From: Afipia sp. 1NLS2
GTDB lineage: Bacteria > Pseudomonadota > Alphaproteobacteria > Rhizobiales > Xanthobacteraceae
Reading direction: 5' to 3'
NCBI RefSeq assembly: GCF_000178995.1
Contig: NZ_ADVZ01000005.1
Coordinates: 310,001 to 374,000 of the forward strand
DNA: 64,000 nt
Shown: positions 45,316 through 53,481 of the stretch, one piece after another
How the letters are laid out: each line of letters starts with the position of its first letter
Numbering within the stretch: position 1 is the stretch's first letter
Made by a program: the position numbers and the translations under genes
The notes under the pieces: model-generated
What the model saw: only the letters and a program-made list of their open reading frames with translations
Databases searched by the model: none
What the model was told of the DNA's origin: nothing

Positions 45316-47019
45316 TTGAGACGCTTTTCCTCCATGCGCCGCATGTCCTTGGTCTACCGCCTCCTGTCGCTGGTGCTGGTCGCCTGCCTGCCGGGCCTCG
45401 CCGCCCTGATCTACTCCTCGCTCGATCTGCGCGACTCCCGCTATCAGGAGGTGAATGCGGAGGCTTTGCGCAACGCGCACTTCGCCGTGTCGGAGCTCGA
45501 GCAGATCTTCGAGGGCATCAAGGGCGTTCTGCACACGACCGGCCAGGCGTCGGAAGTTCGCAGCGGCGACTTCGCCGCCTGCCAGCAATATTTGGCACGT
45601 GTGCGGACCAAATTGCCGCCGCTGACCTCCATCGTCATCGTCGAGCCAAACGGAGAACCCCGCTGCTTCAGTGAAGGCAGCGTTCCCGCCGTCAATCTCA
45701 GCGACCGCTATTATTTCCGCGAGGCCCTGACCACGCGCGAGTTTTCCGTCGGCGATTACACCATGAGCCGTTTGTCCGGCCGCCGCATCGTTCCGGTCGC
45801 GCTGCCGGCCGTGACCGGCGACCACATCGATTTCGTCGTCGGCGCCGGCGTCAATCTCGAATGGCTCGGCCGGCAATTGCGCGAACGGGGACTCGCGCCC
45901 GGGAGCGCCGTGACCGTGGCGGACCGCAACGGCATCATCGTCGCGCGCGAACCCAATCCGGAAAAATTCATCGGCACGAGCTTTCCGACGCAATACATGT
46001 ACCTGCTCTCGGCTCTGCCCGGCACGGCGGACGTCCGCAGCCGCGACGGGACCGACCGCATCCTCGGCTACATACCCGCGCCCTACACATCGTTCGGACT
46101 CTATGTGTCGAGCGGCATCGCGCGCGCGGAAGCGCTGGGACCGATCGACCGCGCGCTCCGCAGCAGCGTTCTCTTGTTCGTGCTCGGCAGCACGGCTGCC
46201 TTCCTGCTGGCATGGCTCGTCGGCGAGGGCATCATCCGCCGCCCCCTGATGCAGATGGTCGCCACGGCGGAAAGCTGGCGGCGGGGACATGATGGCGTTC
46301 GCAACCGGCTCGACGGGCGCAACGACGAGATCGGCATGCTCGGCCAGACCTTCGACAGCCTGATGGACGAAAACGCACGGCGTGAGGAAGAGCGTGAGGA
46401 ATCCGAGGCGCGGCGCGAAATTCTCGTCCACGAACTCGCGCACCGGGTCAAGAACACGCTCGCCACCGTGCAATCCATCGCCTCCATGAGCTTCCGCACC
46501 AATCAGGGGCCGGAGGCACTGCGCAATTTTCAGGAACGGCTGCAGGCGCTGGTGCGCAGCCACGACCTTCTGACGCGACACAACTGGCAGCACGCCGATC
46601 TGCGCGAGGTTGCGGAAGCAGCCCTCGCGCCTGCGCGCGAAGATCTCGCGCATCGTTTCACGCTGTCAGGACCGCCGGTGGATTTACGCTCGGCCATTGT
46701 GGTGCCGATCGCCATGATCTTTCATGAGTTGTGCACCAACTCGATGAAATATGGCGCGCTCTCCAACGATACCGGTCATGTCGAGCTGCGCTGGACCAAG
46801 GAGCCGAACGAGATCGGTAACCTCATCAGCCTGACCTGGAGCGAGCGCGGCGGACCGCCGGTGAAAGCGCCGGAGCAAGAAGGCTTTGGCACCCGTCTCA
46901 TCACCAGCCTGACGCGGCAACTGGGCGGCGGATATGAGGTGCACTATGCCGTGTCCGGCATCGTCTGCGACATCCGCCTCGTGACGCGCCCGGACGCCAC
47001 ACCGGAGCAGGACTCCTGA
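45316..47019 (+). CDS. HWE-type sensor histidine kinase with periplasmic sensing domain and HAMP
   Basis: About 567 residues. TM1 (LVYRLLSLVLVACLPGLAAL) and TM2 (SVLLFVLGSTAAFLLAWLV) flank a periplasmic domain of about 230 residues of dCache-like character (LSDRYYFREALTTREFSVGDYT). HAMP follows (RRPLMQMVATAESWRRG), then a His box ELAHRVKNTLATVQS of the HWE/His_kinase_2 class and an N-box FHELCTNSMKYGALS. The TTG at 45316 has AGGAA 7 bases before; the ATG at 45334 is the alternative. No response regulator is adjacent; HWE kinases often feed the general stress response. Ligand unknown. Confidence 0.9.
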   Translation: MRRFSSMRRMSLVYRLLSLVLVACLPGLAALIYSSLDLRDSRYQEVNAEALRNAHFAVSELEQIFEGIKGVLHTTGQASEVRSGDFAACQQYLARVRTKLPPLTSIVIVEPNGEPRCFSEGSVPAVNLSDRYYFREALTTREFSVGDYTMSRLSGRRIVPVALPAVTGDHIDFVVGAGVNLEWLGRQLRERGLAPGSAVTVADRNGIIVAREPNPEKFIGTSFPTQYMYLLSALPGTADVRSRDGTDRILGYIPAPYTSFGLYVSSGIARAEALGPIDRALRSSVLLFVLGSTAAFLLAWLVGEGIIRRPLMQMVATAESWRRGHDGVRNRLDGRNDEIGMLGQTFDSLMDENARREEEREESEARREILVHELAHRVKNTLATVQSIASMSFRTNQGPEALRNFQERLQALVRSHDLLTRHNWQHADLREVAEAALAPAREDLAHRFTLSGPPVDLRSAIVVPIAMIFHELCTNSMKYGALSNDTGHVELRWTKEPNEIGNLISLTWSERGGPPVKAPEQEGFGTRLITSLTRQLGGGYEVHYAVSGIVCDIRLVTRPDATPEQDS

Positions 47020-47031
47020 GCGCCACGCATC

Positions 47032-47970
47032 TCACGCCGCAGCGCGCGCGTGACGGCGGATCGATTGCGGCGGCTGTCCGAGCACACGCAGGAAAGCCCG
47101 GCGCATCCGTTCGCGATCGGCAAAGCCCGTCTCGTTTGCAATCACATCCATCGAATGACGGCCCTCCTCCATCATCAGACGCGCGGCCTCAACGCGCAGA
47201 TGCTCGACGGCCTTCGCCGGAGACTGTCCGGTCTCGGCGCGGAATGCGCGGCTGAATTGCCGGGGACTGAGATGCGCGGCCTGCGCAAGTTCCTCGACCG
47301 ACAATACGTTCCCAAGATGGCTCTTGGCGTAGTCGAGCGCGCTCTGGATGCGGTCTGATTTCGGCGCGAGTTCAAGCAACGTCGAAAACTGCGACTGGCC
47401 TCCCGTACGGCGATGATAGACGACGAGCTTGCGGGCCACTGACCGCGCCACCTCCGCACCGTGATCCTTCTCGATCATGGCGAGCGCAAGGTCGATGCCG
47501 GCCGTCATTCCAGCCGAGGTCCACACCGGCCCGTCCACGATGTAGATGCGATCTTCCTCGACCGTGATCGCGGGATATCGTTGCCGAAGCTCTTGCGCGA
47601 AAGCCCAGTGCGTCGTGGCGCGGCGACCATCGAGTACTCCGGCCTCCGCCAGGACAAATGCGCCAATGCAGGGCGCGGCCACTCTGCGCGCCGTCCCCAT
47701 CGAGCGCCGGACGAATTCCGCCATAGCGGGGGTGACAGGTTCGATTTGCGCGCCCGCGCCGATCACGACGGTATCGAACGTCTCGTCGCCGAACGCTTCG
47801 GTCTCGATACAGAAGCCGGCTGAAGAGCGCACGGGCCCACCATTCTCCGACAGCAAGGTCAGCCGATAGGCCGGTTTGCCCAACGTCATGTTGGCCACTT
47901 CAAACGCAGACACCACAGCAAACCCCATCGCCTGAAAGCCGGGGAATATCGCCAGCGCAACCTCGTGCAT
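47032..47970 (-). CDS. GlxA-family regulator (DJ-1/PfpI domain plus AraC-type HTH)
   Basis: 312 residues. Residues 1-170 are a DJ-1/PfpI-like domain with the nucleophile-elbow cysteine in VAAPCIGAFVLAEAGVLDGRRATTHW; the C-terminal AraC/XylS domain has two helix-turn-helix units (LSVEELAQAAHLSPRQFSRAF and DVIANETGFADRERMRRAF). The ATG at 47970 has AGGTGG 5 bases before; a GTG three codons upstream is possible. It is divergent from an SDR gene starting at 48077, its probable target. Confidence 0.93.
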   Translation of the reverse strand: MHEVALAIFPGFQAMGFAVVSAFEVANMTLGKPAYRLTLLSENGGPVRSSAGFCIETEAFGDETFDTVVIGAGAQIEPVTPAMAEFVRRSMGTARRVAAPCIGAFVLAEAGVLDGRRATTHWAFAQELRQRYPAITVEEDRIYIVDGPVWTSAGMTAGIDLALAMIEKDHGAEVARSVARKLVVYHRRTGGQSQFSTLLELAPKSDRIQSALDYAKSHLGNVLSVEELAQAAHLSPRQFSRAFRAETGQSPAKAVEHLRVEAARLMMEEGRHSMDVIANETGFADRERMRRAFLRVLGQPPQSIRRHARAAA

Positions 47971-48076
47971 GGGAGCCACCTATGTCCTGAAAAGGTGTTT
48001 ATATGACATTTAAGACGTCCCGAAAAGTAGGTATCCAATTCGGGAAGACACGGATTGGATCAACAGGAGACGTATC

Positions 48077-48871
48077 ATGGCACTTTCAGCAAAAGGCACT
48101 GCACTCATTACTGGCGCATCATCCGGCATTGGTGCGATCTACGCGGAACGCCTCAGCCGCCGCGGCTACAATCTCATTCTGGTCGCGCGCCGGCGCGACA
48201 AACTGAATGCCCTCGCCAGCAAGATCGGCGCCGCGACTGGCCGCGCTGTCGAGGTCGTGACCGCCGATCTCGGCAAAAAAGACGACCTGCGGCGAATCGA
48301 GAACCTGTTGCGGACCGACGCCAGCATCACCCTGCTGGTGAACAACGCTGGCATCGGCGCCACCGCGCCGCTACTCGATTCCGACATCGACAAAATGGAG
48401 GAGATGATCAACCTCAATGCCACCGCGCTGACACGGCTCACCTATGCCGCCGTGCCCGGCTTCGTCGCTCGCGGCGGCGGCACGATCATCAACATAGCTT
48501 CGGTCGTCGCTATTGCGCCGGAATTGCTCAACGGAGTCTATGGCGCATCGAAGGCTTTCGTTCTCGCCTTCAGTCAGTCACTCCGCCACGAACTTCAGGA
48601 TAAGAACATCCGCGTTCAGGCCGTGCTGCCCGGCGCAACAGCCACGGACTTCTGGGATGTTTCGGGACTGCCGCTCGAGAACGTACCCAGCGAATGGGTG
48701 ATGCCGGCGGAGCGCATGGTCGATGCCGCGTTGTCTGGTCTCGACCAGAATGAATTCGCCACCATTCCCGCACTGCCCGACAATGCGGATCTGGAAGTGT
48801 ATGAAGCGGCACGCCAGAAGCTGATGCCGAATCTCTCCGGCAAAGAGCCGGCAAAGCGGTACGCGGCTTAG
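48077..48871 (+). CDS. short-chain dehydrogenase/reductase (SDR)
   Basis: 264-residue oxidoreductase of the DltE/YqjQ-like classical SDR group. TGASSGIG lies at 13-20, VARRRDKL binds cofactor phosphate (NADP preference likely), NNAG and catalytic YGASK are present, and the PGATATDFWDVSGLP loop marks a broad-specificity subgroup. Ribosome site GGAGA lies upstream. It is paired divergently with a GlxA-type regulator, a common layout in Rhizobiales. Physiological substrate unknown. Confidence 0.92.
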   Translation: MALSAKGTALITGASSGIGAIYAERLSRRGYNLILVARRRDKLNALASKIGAATGRAVEVVTADLGKKDDLRRIENLLRTDASITLLVNNAGIGATAPLLDSDIDKMEEMINLNATALTRLTYAAVPGFVARGGGTIINIASVVAIAPELLNGVYGASKAFVLAFSQSLRHELQDKNIRVQAVLPGATATDFWDVSGLPLENVPSEWVMPAERMVDAALSGLDQNEFATIPALPDNADLEVYEAARQKLMPNLSGKEPAKRYAA

Positions 48872-48929
48872 GGGCTACAGACCGATCTGGCGGCGTCGTG
48901 AAGTGCAGGCGCCGTCAGATCATGAAACG

Positions 48930-49193
48930 TCACGCTCGTCCGCGGATCGCGCGCCAGACGAAGATCAGGATGCAGGCACCGATGAAACCGGCGATGAGAT
49001 AACCGATCCATCCGCCCAGCGCGATGCCGAACAATCCCAAGAGAAAATTCGCCACCGCCGCGCCGACAATGCCGAGCACGATATTCATCAGGATGCCGGT
49101 GCCGGTCTTCATAAACATCTCGGCAAACCAGCCGGCCAGACCGCCAACGATGATGGCCGCAATCCAACCAATTTCAGCGCCTTGCATTGCCAT
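48930..49193 (-). CDS. GlsB/YeaQ/YmgE-family small membrane protein
   Basis: 87-residue protein with three hydrophobic segments (IGWIAAIIVGGLAGWFAEM, VLGIVGAAVANFLLGLFGIA, WIGYLIAGFIGACILIFVW). Gly-rich spacing is that of the transglycosylase-associated (YeaQ) family, often stress-induced; no enzyme activity is established. AAGGAG lies before the ATG. The RGRA C-terminus is cytosolic by the positive-inside rule. Confidence 0.92.
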   Translation of the reverse strand: MAMQGAEIGWIAAIIVGGLAGWFAEMFMKTGTGILMNIVLGIVGAAVANFLLGLFGIALGGWIGYLIAGFIGACILIFVWRAIRGRA

Positions 49194-49500
49194 GCTCCTT
49201 CAGTGTGTGAACGAGAATCCGAGCTTTTGCCGATGGATCGGCCTTGGCAATTCTCCGTACCTGCCGGTCCACAGCCAAGAATGCATACAACTGCGTCACG
49301 GCCCCGTGACGATTGCTGCAGGTTCCCTTGGCGGCAATGCCGCGGGCAAGGCTTCCCCGGCATTTGATCCCGGCACACTGGGCAACACCAGCGCGACAAT
49401 TATTGGCCGCGATTTTTAGGCGCTGACAACGCCAATACGCGGTTGCGCGCGCGATCCGAATCGAAGGCAATGCTCGAATATTCATTCGCGAGCCAGCCGC
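49194..49500. other. spacer between GlsB-like and channel genes
   Basis: 307 bases between two divergent genes. No gene, tRNA or strong hairpin was recognised; it should carry promoters for both directions. Confidence 0.4.
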
Positions 49501-49833
49501 ATGAAGTCGCTGATAACGGGCCTGGTCTTGTTGTTCCTTGGATTCCGGCGCGGCCTTCGCGACCCGGAATTCAGGGCCATCATGTTTCTACTGATCGTCG
49601 CCACCCTGATCGGAACATTGGTGTTTCGATCCGTGGAGGGGTGGTCCTGGCTTGATGCGGCCTATTTCAGCGTAGTGTCGCTCACGACCGTGGGCGACGC
49701 CAATCTGGCGCCAAGCGTCGCGGTGACGAAGATATTCGCCATGGCGTTTTCACTGGTGGGAATAGGCCTGATGCTGGCGTTCATCTCTCGCCTGACATCG
49801 TTCCGGGATGAGGCATCGAACGAAACAGATTGA
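49501..49833 (+). CDS. two-TM ion channel (potassium channel pore family) with altered selectivity filter
   Basis: 110 residues: a basic N-terminus, TM1 about 26-42 (IMFLLIVATLIGTLVF), pore helix WSWLDAAYFSVVSL, filter at 62-69 and TM2 about 75-95 (VTKIFAMAFSLVGIGLMLAFI). The filter reads TTVGDANL where canonical potassium channels have TTVGYGDL: same length with YGD replaced by DAN. Selectivity is therefore uncertain. No C-terminal RCK regulator domain. Probably a tetramer. Confidence 0.85.
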   Translation: MKSLITGLVLLFLGFRRGLRDPEFRAIMFLLIVATLIGTLVFRSVEGWSWLDAAYFSVVSLTTVGDANLAPSVAVTKIFAMAFSLVGIGLMLAFISRLTSFRDEASNETD

Positions 49834-49889
49834 TGCGCCGTCATCCCAAATTGCTTTAACTTCAAATGGTTGAGTTTTCGCGGCGGCTG

Positions 49890-49918
49890 TTGAGGCCCGT
49901 CTGCAGCCGTGCTAGTTC
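49890..49918 (+). promoter_or_regulatory. putative tRNA-Gly promoter
   Basis: TTGAGG, 17-base spacer and TAGTTC ending 9 bases before the tRNA. Minus-10 is weak, but the geometry matches the other tRNA promoters here. Confidence 0.5.
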
Positions 49919-49927
49919 ATCACCAGC

Positions 49928-50001
49928 GCGGGTGTAGCTCAATGGTAGAGCAGCAGCCTTCCAAGCTGAATACGAGGGTTCGATTCCCTTCACCCGCTCC
50001 A
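49928..50001 (+). tRNA. tRNA-Gly (TCC anticodon)
   Basis: 74 bases with encoded CCA. Acceptor GCGGGTG pairs with CACCCGC, D-arm GTAGCTCAATGGTAGAGC, anticodon loop CTTCCAA reads TCC, TPsiC arm GGTTCGATTCC. It may be cotranscribed with tRNA-Tyr 219 bases downstream. Confidence 0.97.
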
Positions 50002-50220
50002 ATCGCACATGGCTTGGAAAAGTTGAGCGATCTTCCGGTTAACGCTGGATTTTTAAAGATTCAGACTCTGGGAAATAACCTGTCGCCTTGGTTGACTTTC
50101 CCCCGCCGCTTCCCCCATAAACGCCGCCGACCGGTTGTCCGTGAACGGGCACGCTTTTCAACGTCATTGTGGGCCATCTGACCGCTTCGCGGCGGAGCGA
50201 TCCAATGACACTGAACTACC

Positions 50221-50306
50221 GGGGGAGTGTCCCGAGTGGCAAAGGGAGCTGACTGTAAATCAGCCGCCGTATGGCTTCGAAGGTTCGAGTCCTTCTTCCC
50301 CCACCA
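50221..50306 (+). tRNA. tRNA-Tyr (GTA anticodon)
   Basis: 86-base class II tRNA with a long variable arm and encoded CCA. Acceptor GGGGGAG pairs with TTCCCCC, anticodon loop CTGTAAA reads GTA, and GGTTCGAGTCC is the T-arm. No promoter was seen immediately upstream. Confidence 0.97.
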
Positions 50307-50311
50307 TACTG

Positions 50312-50349
50312 AAAACGCTCGCGGAAAATAAATTTCCGCGAGCGTTTTT
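50312..50349 (+). terminator. strong Rho-independent terminator after tRNA-Tyr
   Basis: 12-bp perfect stem CGCTCGCGGAAA with its complement, flanked by AAAA and TTTTT. It starts five bases after the tRNA and isolates it from rlmB. Confidence 0.9.
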
Positions 50350-50510
50350 GTTGGGCTCCATGCGACCCCTTTGACCGACGAAAGGGTTGCATGCGTGCAA
50401 CCCCCTTACTGTCCCTTCTGCGCATGTTCCCGCAAAACGTCTGTACTCCTCAGCATCACACTATCGGCTTGCCGATTGCCTTGCAGGAACCCTCGTGAGA
50501 CAAGCGCGCC

Positions 50511-51329
50511 ATGGCCAGCCGCGATCCATCCTCCCGCTTCAAGGGCTCGAACCGCACGCCGCCGCGCGGACGCGGCGGACCGCCTCATCGGCGGAACCGG
50601 GAAGACCGCGACGGCCCCGCGATTCTCTATGGCTGGCACACCGTCACCCTGGCGCTGGCTAACCCGAAGCGGAAGATCCGCAAGCTGTTCGTCACGGAAA
50701 ACGCGCTGCGCCGCCTTCAGGACGAAAACATCGATCTTAAGAAGCTGACGCCGGAAGTCGTGCGCCCGAGCGTGATCGACCAGCGACTCGGCCCGGACGC
50801 CGTGCATCAGGGCCTGCTCGCGGAAGCCGATCCCCTGCCCGCGCTCGATATTTCCGAACTGCCGCAGGACGGCATCGTGCTGGTGCTCGACCAGATCACC
50901 GATCCGCACAATGTCGGCGCGATCCTGCGCTCGGCGGCGGCGTTCGCCGTGAAGGCGGTGGTGACGACGGCGCGCCACAGCCCGGAGGCCACCGGCGTGC
51001 TGGCGAAATCCGCCTCCGGCGCGCTGGAACTGGTGCCGGTGGTGATCGTGCAGAATCTGGCCCGCGCGCTCACCGAGATGAAGGAGCACGGCTTCCTCAC
51101 CGTCGGGCTCGACAGCGAAGGCAGCACCAACCTTGCCGAGACGGAATTGCGCGCGCCCCTCGCGCTCGTGCTCGGCGCCGAAGGCAAAGGCCTGCGGCAG
51201 TTGACGCGGGAGACCTGCGGCACAGTCGCGCGGCTCGACATGCCGGGCGAGATCAAGAGTCTGAACGTCTCCAACGCCACCGCGCTTGCGCTCTATATCG
51301 GCGCGTCGCGGCTTGGGTTGATGAAATAA
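50511..51329 (+). CDS. rlmB: 23S rRNA (guanosine-2'-O-)-methyltransferase RlmB
   Basis: 272-residue SPOUT enzyme that methylates G2251 of 23S rRNA using SAM. The N-terminus is Arg-rich and disordered (residues 1-35). The substrate-binding L30-like part follows (ILYGWHTVTLALANPKRKI), then the knotted catalytic domain: DQITDPHNVGAILRSAAAF, LVLGAEGKGLRQLTRE and the C-terminal SLNVSNATALALYIG motif. Start ATG chosen at the first Met; the ribosome site is poor. Confidence 0.94.
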   Translation: MASRDPSSRFKGSNRTPPRGRGGPPHRRNREDRDGPAILYGWHTVTLALANPKRKIRKLFVTENALRRLQDENIDLKKLTPEVVRPSVIDQRLGPDAVHQGLLAEADPLPALDISELPQDGIVLVLDQITDPHNVGAILRSAAAFAVKAVVTTARHSPEATGVLAKSASGALELVPVVIVQNLARALTEMKEHGFLTVGLDSEGSTNLAETELRAPLALVLGAEGKGLRQLTRETCGTVARLDMPGEIKSLNVSNATALALYIGASRLGLMK

Positions 51330-51418
51330 CTGGCTTGATCAAGTAACTGCCAAAAACATTTCGCTCCCCTCCGCATCACGCGAAGAGGAGCGAAACCAGA
51401 TCAGCCACGATCGATGGA

Positions 51419-51970
51419 TTACATCTTGTTCGGATGCGCGTGAGCGTTGCCGCGCACGACCTTCTCACCGGCCGGATGTCCCGTGTAGTAGTAATGGGTG
51501 CGCGGCTTCACGCCACGATTGTGCTGGCGGACATTCGTGCGCTGGTAACGCGCGCGATGATGGTGACGCCAGCGGTAGCTGTACACACGCGGACCCTGGA
51601 TATAGGCACCGTCATAGTAGTGATGCGAAGCGTGCGCGTACGGGCCGCCATTGTAGCCGTAGTAATACGGCCGGCTGTAAGCCGCCCAGCCCGACACCGA
51701 GCGCTCCTGATAGGTCGGCACCGGCGCGATGTCGCCCGGACCGGTATAGGTCGGCCCCTGGTTGACGTAGTAGTACTGCGGGCCGGCATCGAGGTTCGGC
51801 AACTGCTCGCGGAACGTCACACCGCAACCGCTCGCGACATAACCGCAGCCATAGGCCGTTGCGCCCGACGTAAACAAACCGCCGCCGCAACCGTTGTAGC
51901 AGGCCATCGCCGGAACGGCGCTGACCATCGCCCCGATCATCGCGGCGAGACCCAGAACCTTGAAACGCAT
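51419..51970 (-). CDS. secreted Tyr/His/Gly-rich protein of unknown function
   Basis: 183 residues. Residues 1-25 are a signal peptide (MRFKVLGLAAMIGAMVSAVP then AMA cleavage). The mature part begins CYNGCGGG with several cysteines, then is rich in Tyr, Gly, Pro, His and Arg (YYYGYNGGPYAHASHHYYDG, RYSYRWRHHHRARYQ-type). Such composition is frequent in Bradyrhizobium envelope proteins but no domain is recognised. The ATG at 51970 has AGGAGAG upstream. It follows rlmB convergently. Confidence 0.72.
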   Translation of the reverse strand: MRFKVLGLAAMIGAMVSAVPAMACYNGCGGGLFTSGATAYGCGYVASGCGVTFREQLPNLDAGPQYYYVNQGPTYTGPGDIAPVPTYQERSVSGWAAYSRPYYYGYNGGPYAHASHHYYDGAYIQGPRVYSYRWRHHHRARYQRTNVRQHNRGVKPRTHYYYTGHPAGEKVVRGNAHAHPNKM

Positions 51971-52001
51971 ACGCACTCTCCTGTCGGTTATTTATTGTGT
52001 C

Positions 52002-52430
52002 TTAATGTCTGAAGCGTGGGGTGACTTCCGGCGCGACAATGACCGGCGGCGGATAGGCTGGCACGGTCTGTTGCGGAGGTGCCGACTGCGCCGACCATGA
52101 CTGATGATAACTTTCCGCAGGCTGCGGTAATTTGCGGTTCGCCGAGGGTTGAATCTCAAGGCGGCCATAACCCGGACGGCGGCCGAGCGAAGGATAGTAG
52201 TGGCCGACGGGCGGGCCTTCGTAATAATCCCAGCCGCCATAGACCGTCGGCTGCACATGGACGCCACGCGAGAGCCCCCAGTCGCCTTCGACCATGGCGT
52301 ACGTCGCATCGCGCCCGTTGATCATGACCGGGACGCCGGGCTTGCCCGGAACGGCGATCACGCCACCGCTATCCGCAAATGCAAGCACTGTGCTGCCGAC
52401 CAGAACTGCGAGCGAGACGACGATACGCAT
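52002..52430 (-). CDS. secreted Pro/Tyr-rich small protein of unknown function
   Basis: 142 residues. Signal peptide MRIVVSLAVLVGSTVLAFA is cleaved near residue 19. The mature protein opens with a conserved-looking segment (GGVIAVPGKPGVPVMINGRDATYAMVEGDWGLSRGVHVQP) and then becomes low-complexity Tyr, Pro and Gln. The ATG at 52430 is chosen because the signal peptide starts there; 17 upstream codons in frame are basic and unlike it. The next minus-strand gene starts 31 bases beyond its stop, so the two secreted proteins may form an operon. Function unknown. Confidence 0.72.
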   Translation of the reverse strand: MRIVVSLAVLVGSTVLAFADSGGVIAVPGKPGVPVMINGRDATYAMVEGDWGLSRGVHVQPTVYGGWDYYEGPPVGHYYPSLGRRPGYGRLEIQPSANRKLPQPAESYHQSWSAQSAPPQQTVPAYPPPVIVAPEVTPRFRH

Positions 52431-52729
52431 CAGAACAACCTTCCGAATTCGCTTCAATCCTAATTCAGCCATGGCCGCCATAAGTTAAGAGGCAGGCGCA
52501 ATCGCGCGGTAAGGCTAACGCGCAAGCATGATGTCGCGTTCAATTGCAGCAACCGGGAACTAAAATACGAATAAGATCAGCGGTTAACGAAAGGCAAATG
52601 CAGCGGACGCAGGCCCCTGCACAGCCGCCGGGCTTAACTTCGGCCCCGTTTGCGACATTCCCGCTGGCGTACGGATCACAGAACGCGAGGCCGTGACGGG
52701 CAACGTCGAACAGCACGAACCGTTCTGAA

Positions 52730-52804
52730 TGGTGCCGGCGGAGAGGATCGAACTCCCGACCTTCGGTTTACAAAACCGCTGCACTACCGCTGTGCTACGC
52801 CGGC
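52730..52804 (-). tRNA. tRNA-Thr (TGT anticodon)
   Basis: 75 bases with encoded CCA. Acceptor GCCGGCG pairs with CGCCGGC, the anticodon loop TTTGTAA reads TGT, the D-arm is GTAGCACAGCGGTAGTGC and the T-arm GAGTTCGATCCTC. The 5' neighbourhood carries a weak TTGTCC-N17-TAGCTG promoter at 52815-52843. Confidence 0.96.
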
Positions 52805-52814
52805 AACGGGCCAA

Positions 52815-52843
52815 CAGCTATCAGCGCCGGGCGAGCCGGACAA
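52815..52843 (-). promoter_or_regulatory. putative tRNA-Thr promoter
   Basis: Minus-strand TTGTCC, 17-base spacer and TAGCTG ending 10 bases before the mature tRNA. Weak elements, consistent spacing. Confidence 0.45.
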
Positions 52844-53018
52844 GACCGCCCCGGCAGGCATGTCTCCCTTCCGGAACCGGCCCGGGAGGCCCTCATACAC
52901 AAGCCTTCCACAGGTGCGCTGTGAATTGCGGGCAAAAGGTAAGGATGTGCCGAACCGCCTCATGGGTGTCCGACTTGGGAGTTATCGACAGCTCACCGCG
53001 TAGAGAGGGAGTAACCTG

Positions 53019-53219
53019 ATGGCGTCTTCAGAATTTCCGGCCGACCGTTATGATGTGCTGATCGACGAGACCATTGCGAGCTGCGACGGCAACCTGCGCA
53101 GCGCCGTGCGCGCGCTCCTGATCGCCAATGAGCACCTCGAAACCGAAAACTCCCAGTTGAAGCATTACGTCGATATCTCAACCCGCATCGAAGCCGCGAA
53201 TCAAGGCTACCTCAACTGA
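53019..53219 (+). CDS. small conserved-type hypothetical protein with C-terminal coiled helix
   Basis: 66 residues; ATG preceded by GGGAG eight bases upstream. Acidic, helical N-part (DRYDVLIDETIASCDGNLRSAVRALLIANEHLETEN) and a heptad-like LETENSQLKHYVDISTRIEAA region. No signal peptide or TM segment. Ribosome site and composition support a real gene, but no family function is known to me. Confidence 0.65.
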   Translation: MASSEFPADRYDVLIDETIASCDGNLRSAVRALLIANEHLETENSQLKHYVDISTRIEAANQGYLN

Positions 53220-53242
53220 GGCACCCCGCCTCGGCGCCTGCG

Positions 53243-53320
53243 TTACATATACGACCACAGGCAGAGCGTGTTCGCGACCACCGCAACGGTCAAGGCGAGT
53301 GTAAGGGCACGATCCATCAT
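53243..53320 (-). CDS. candidate 25-residue single-TM micropeptide
   Basis: Starting at the first of two Met codons, the frame encodes a hydrophobic span (LTLALTVAVVANTLCLWSY) with a basic N-terminus, like small membrane peptides. The ribosome site is weak. It lies between the 66-residue protein gene (convergent) and tspO. Could be non-coding. Confidence 0.3.
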   Translation of the reverse strand: MMDRALTLALTVAVVANTLCLWSYM

Positions 53321-53481
53321 GGCTGTTCGCTCGGCAGTCTGAGGGGCGAGAATCGCCCCAGTCGCTGCCGGGATTTGAAGGAGATTCGGGGGAAGAGTCC
53401 CATGCTTTGTTTTTTCGCGGGTGTCTTGCGGAAAAACCGGTTCCGAGTCCGTCTGCCGATTCTCGGAACAGAGCATTCCTC

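Noticed and set aside
49928-50306. tRNA-Gly or tRNA-Tyr as integration sites of a mobile island
   Set aside because: No integrase gene and no direct repeat of a tRNA 3' end was found downstream.
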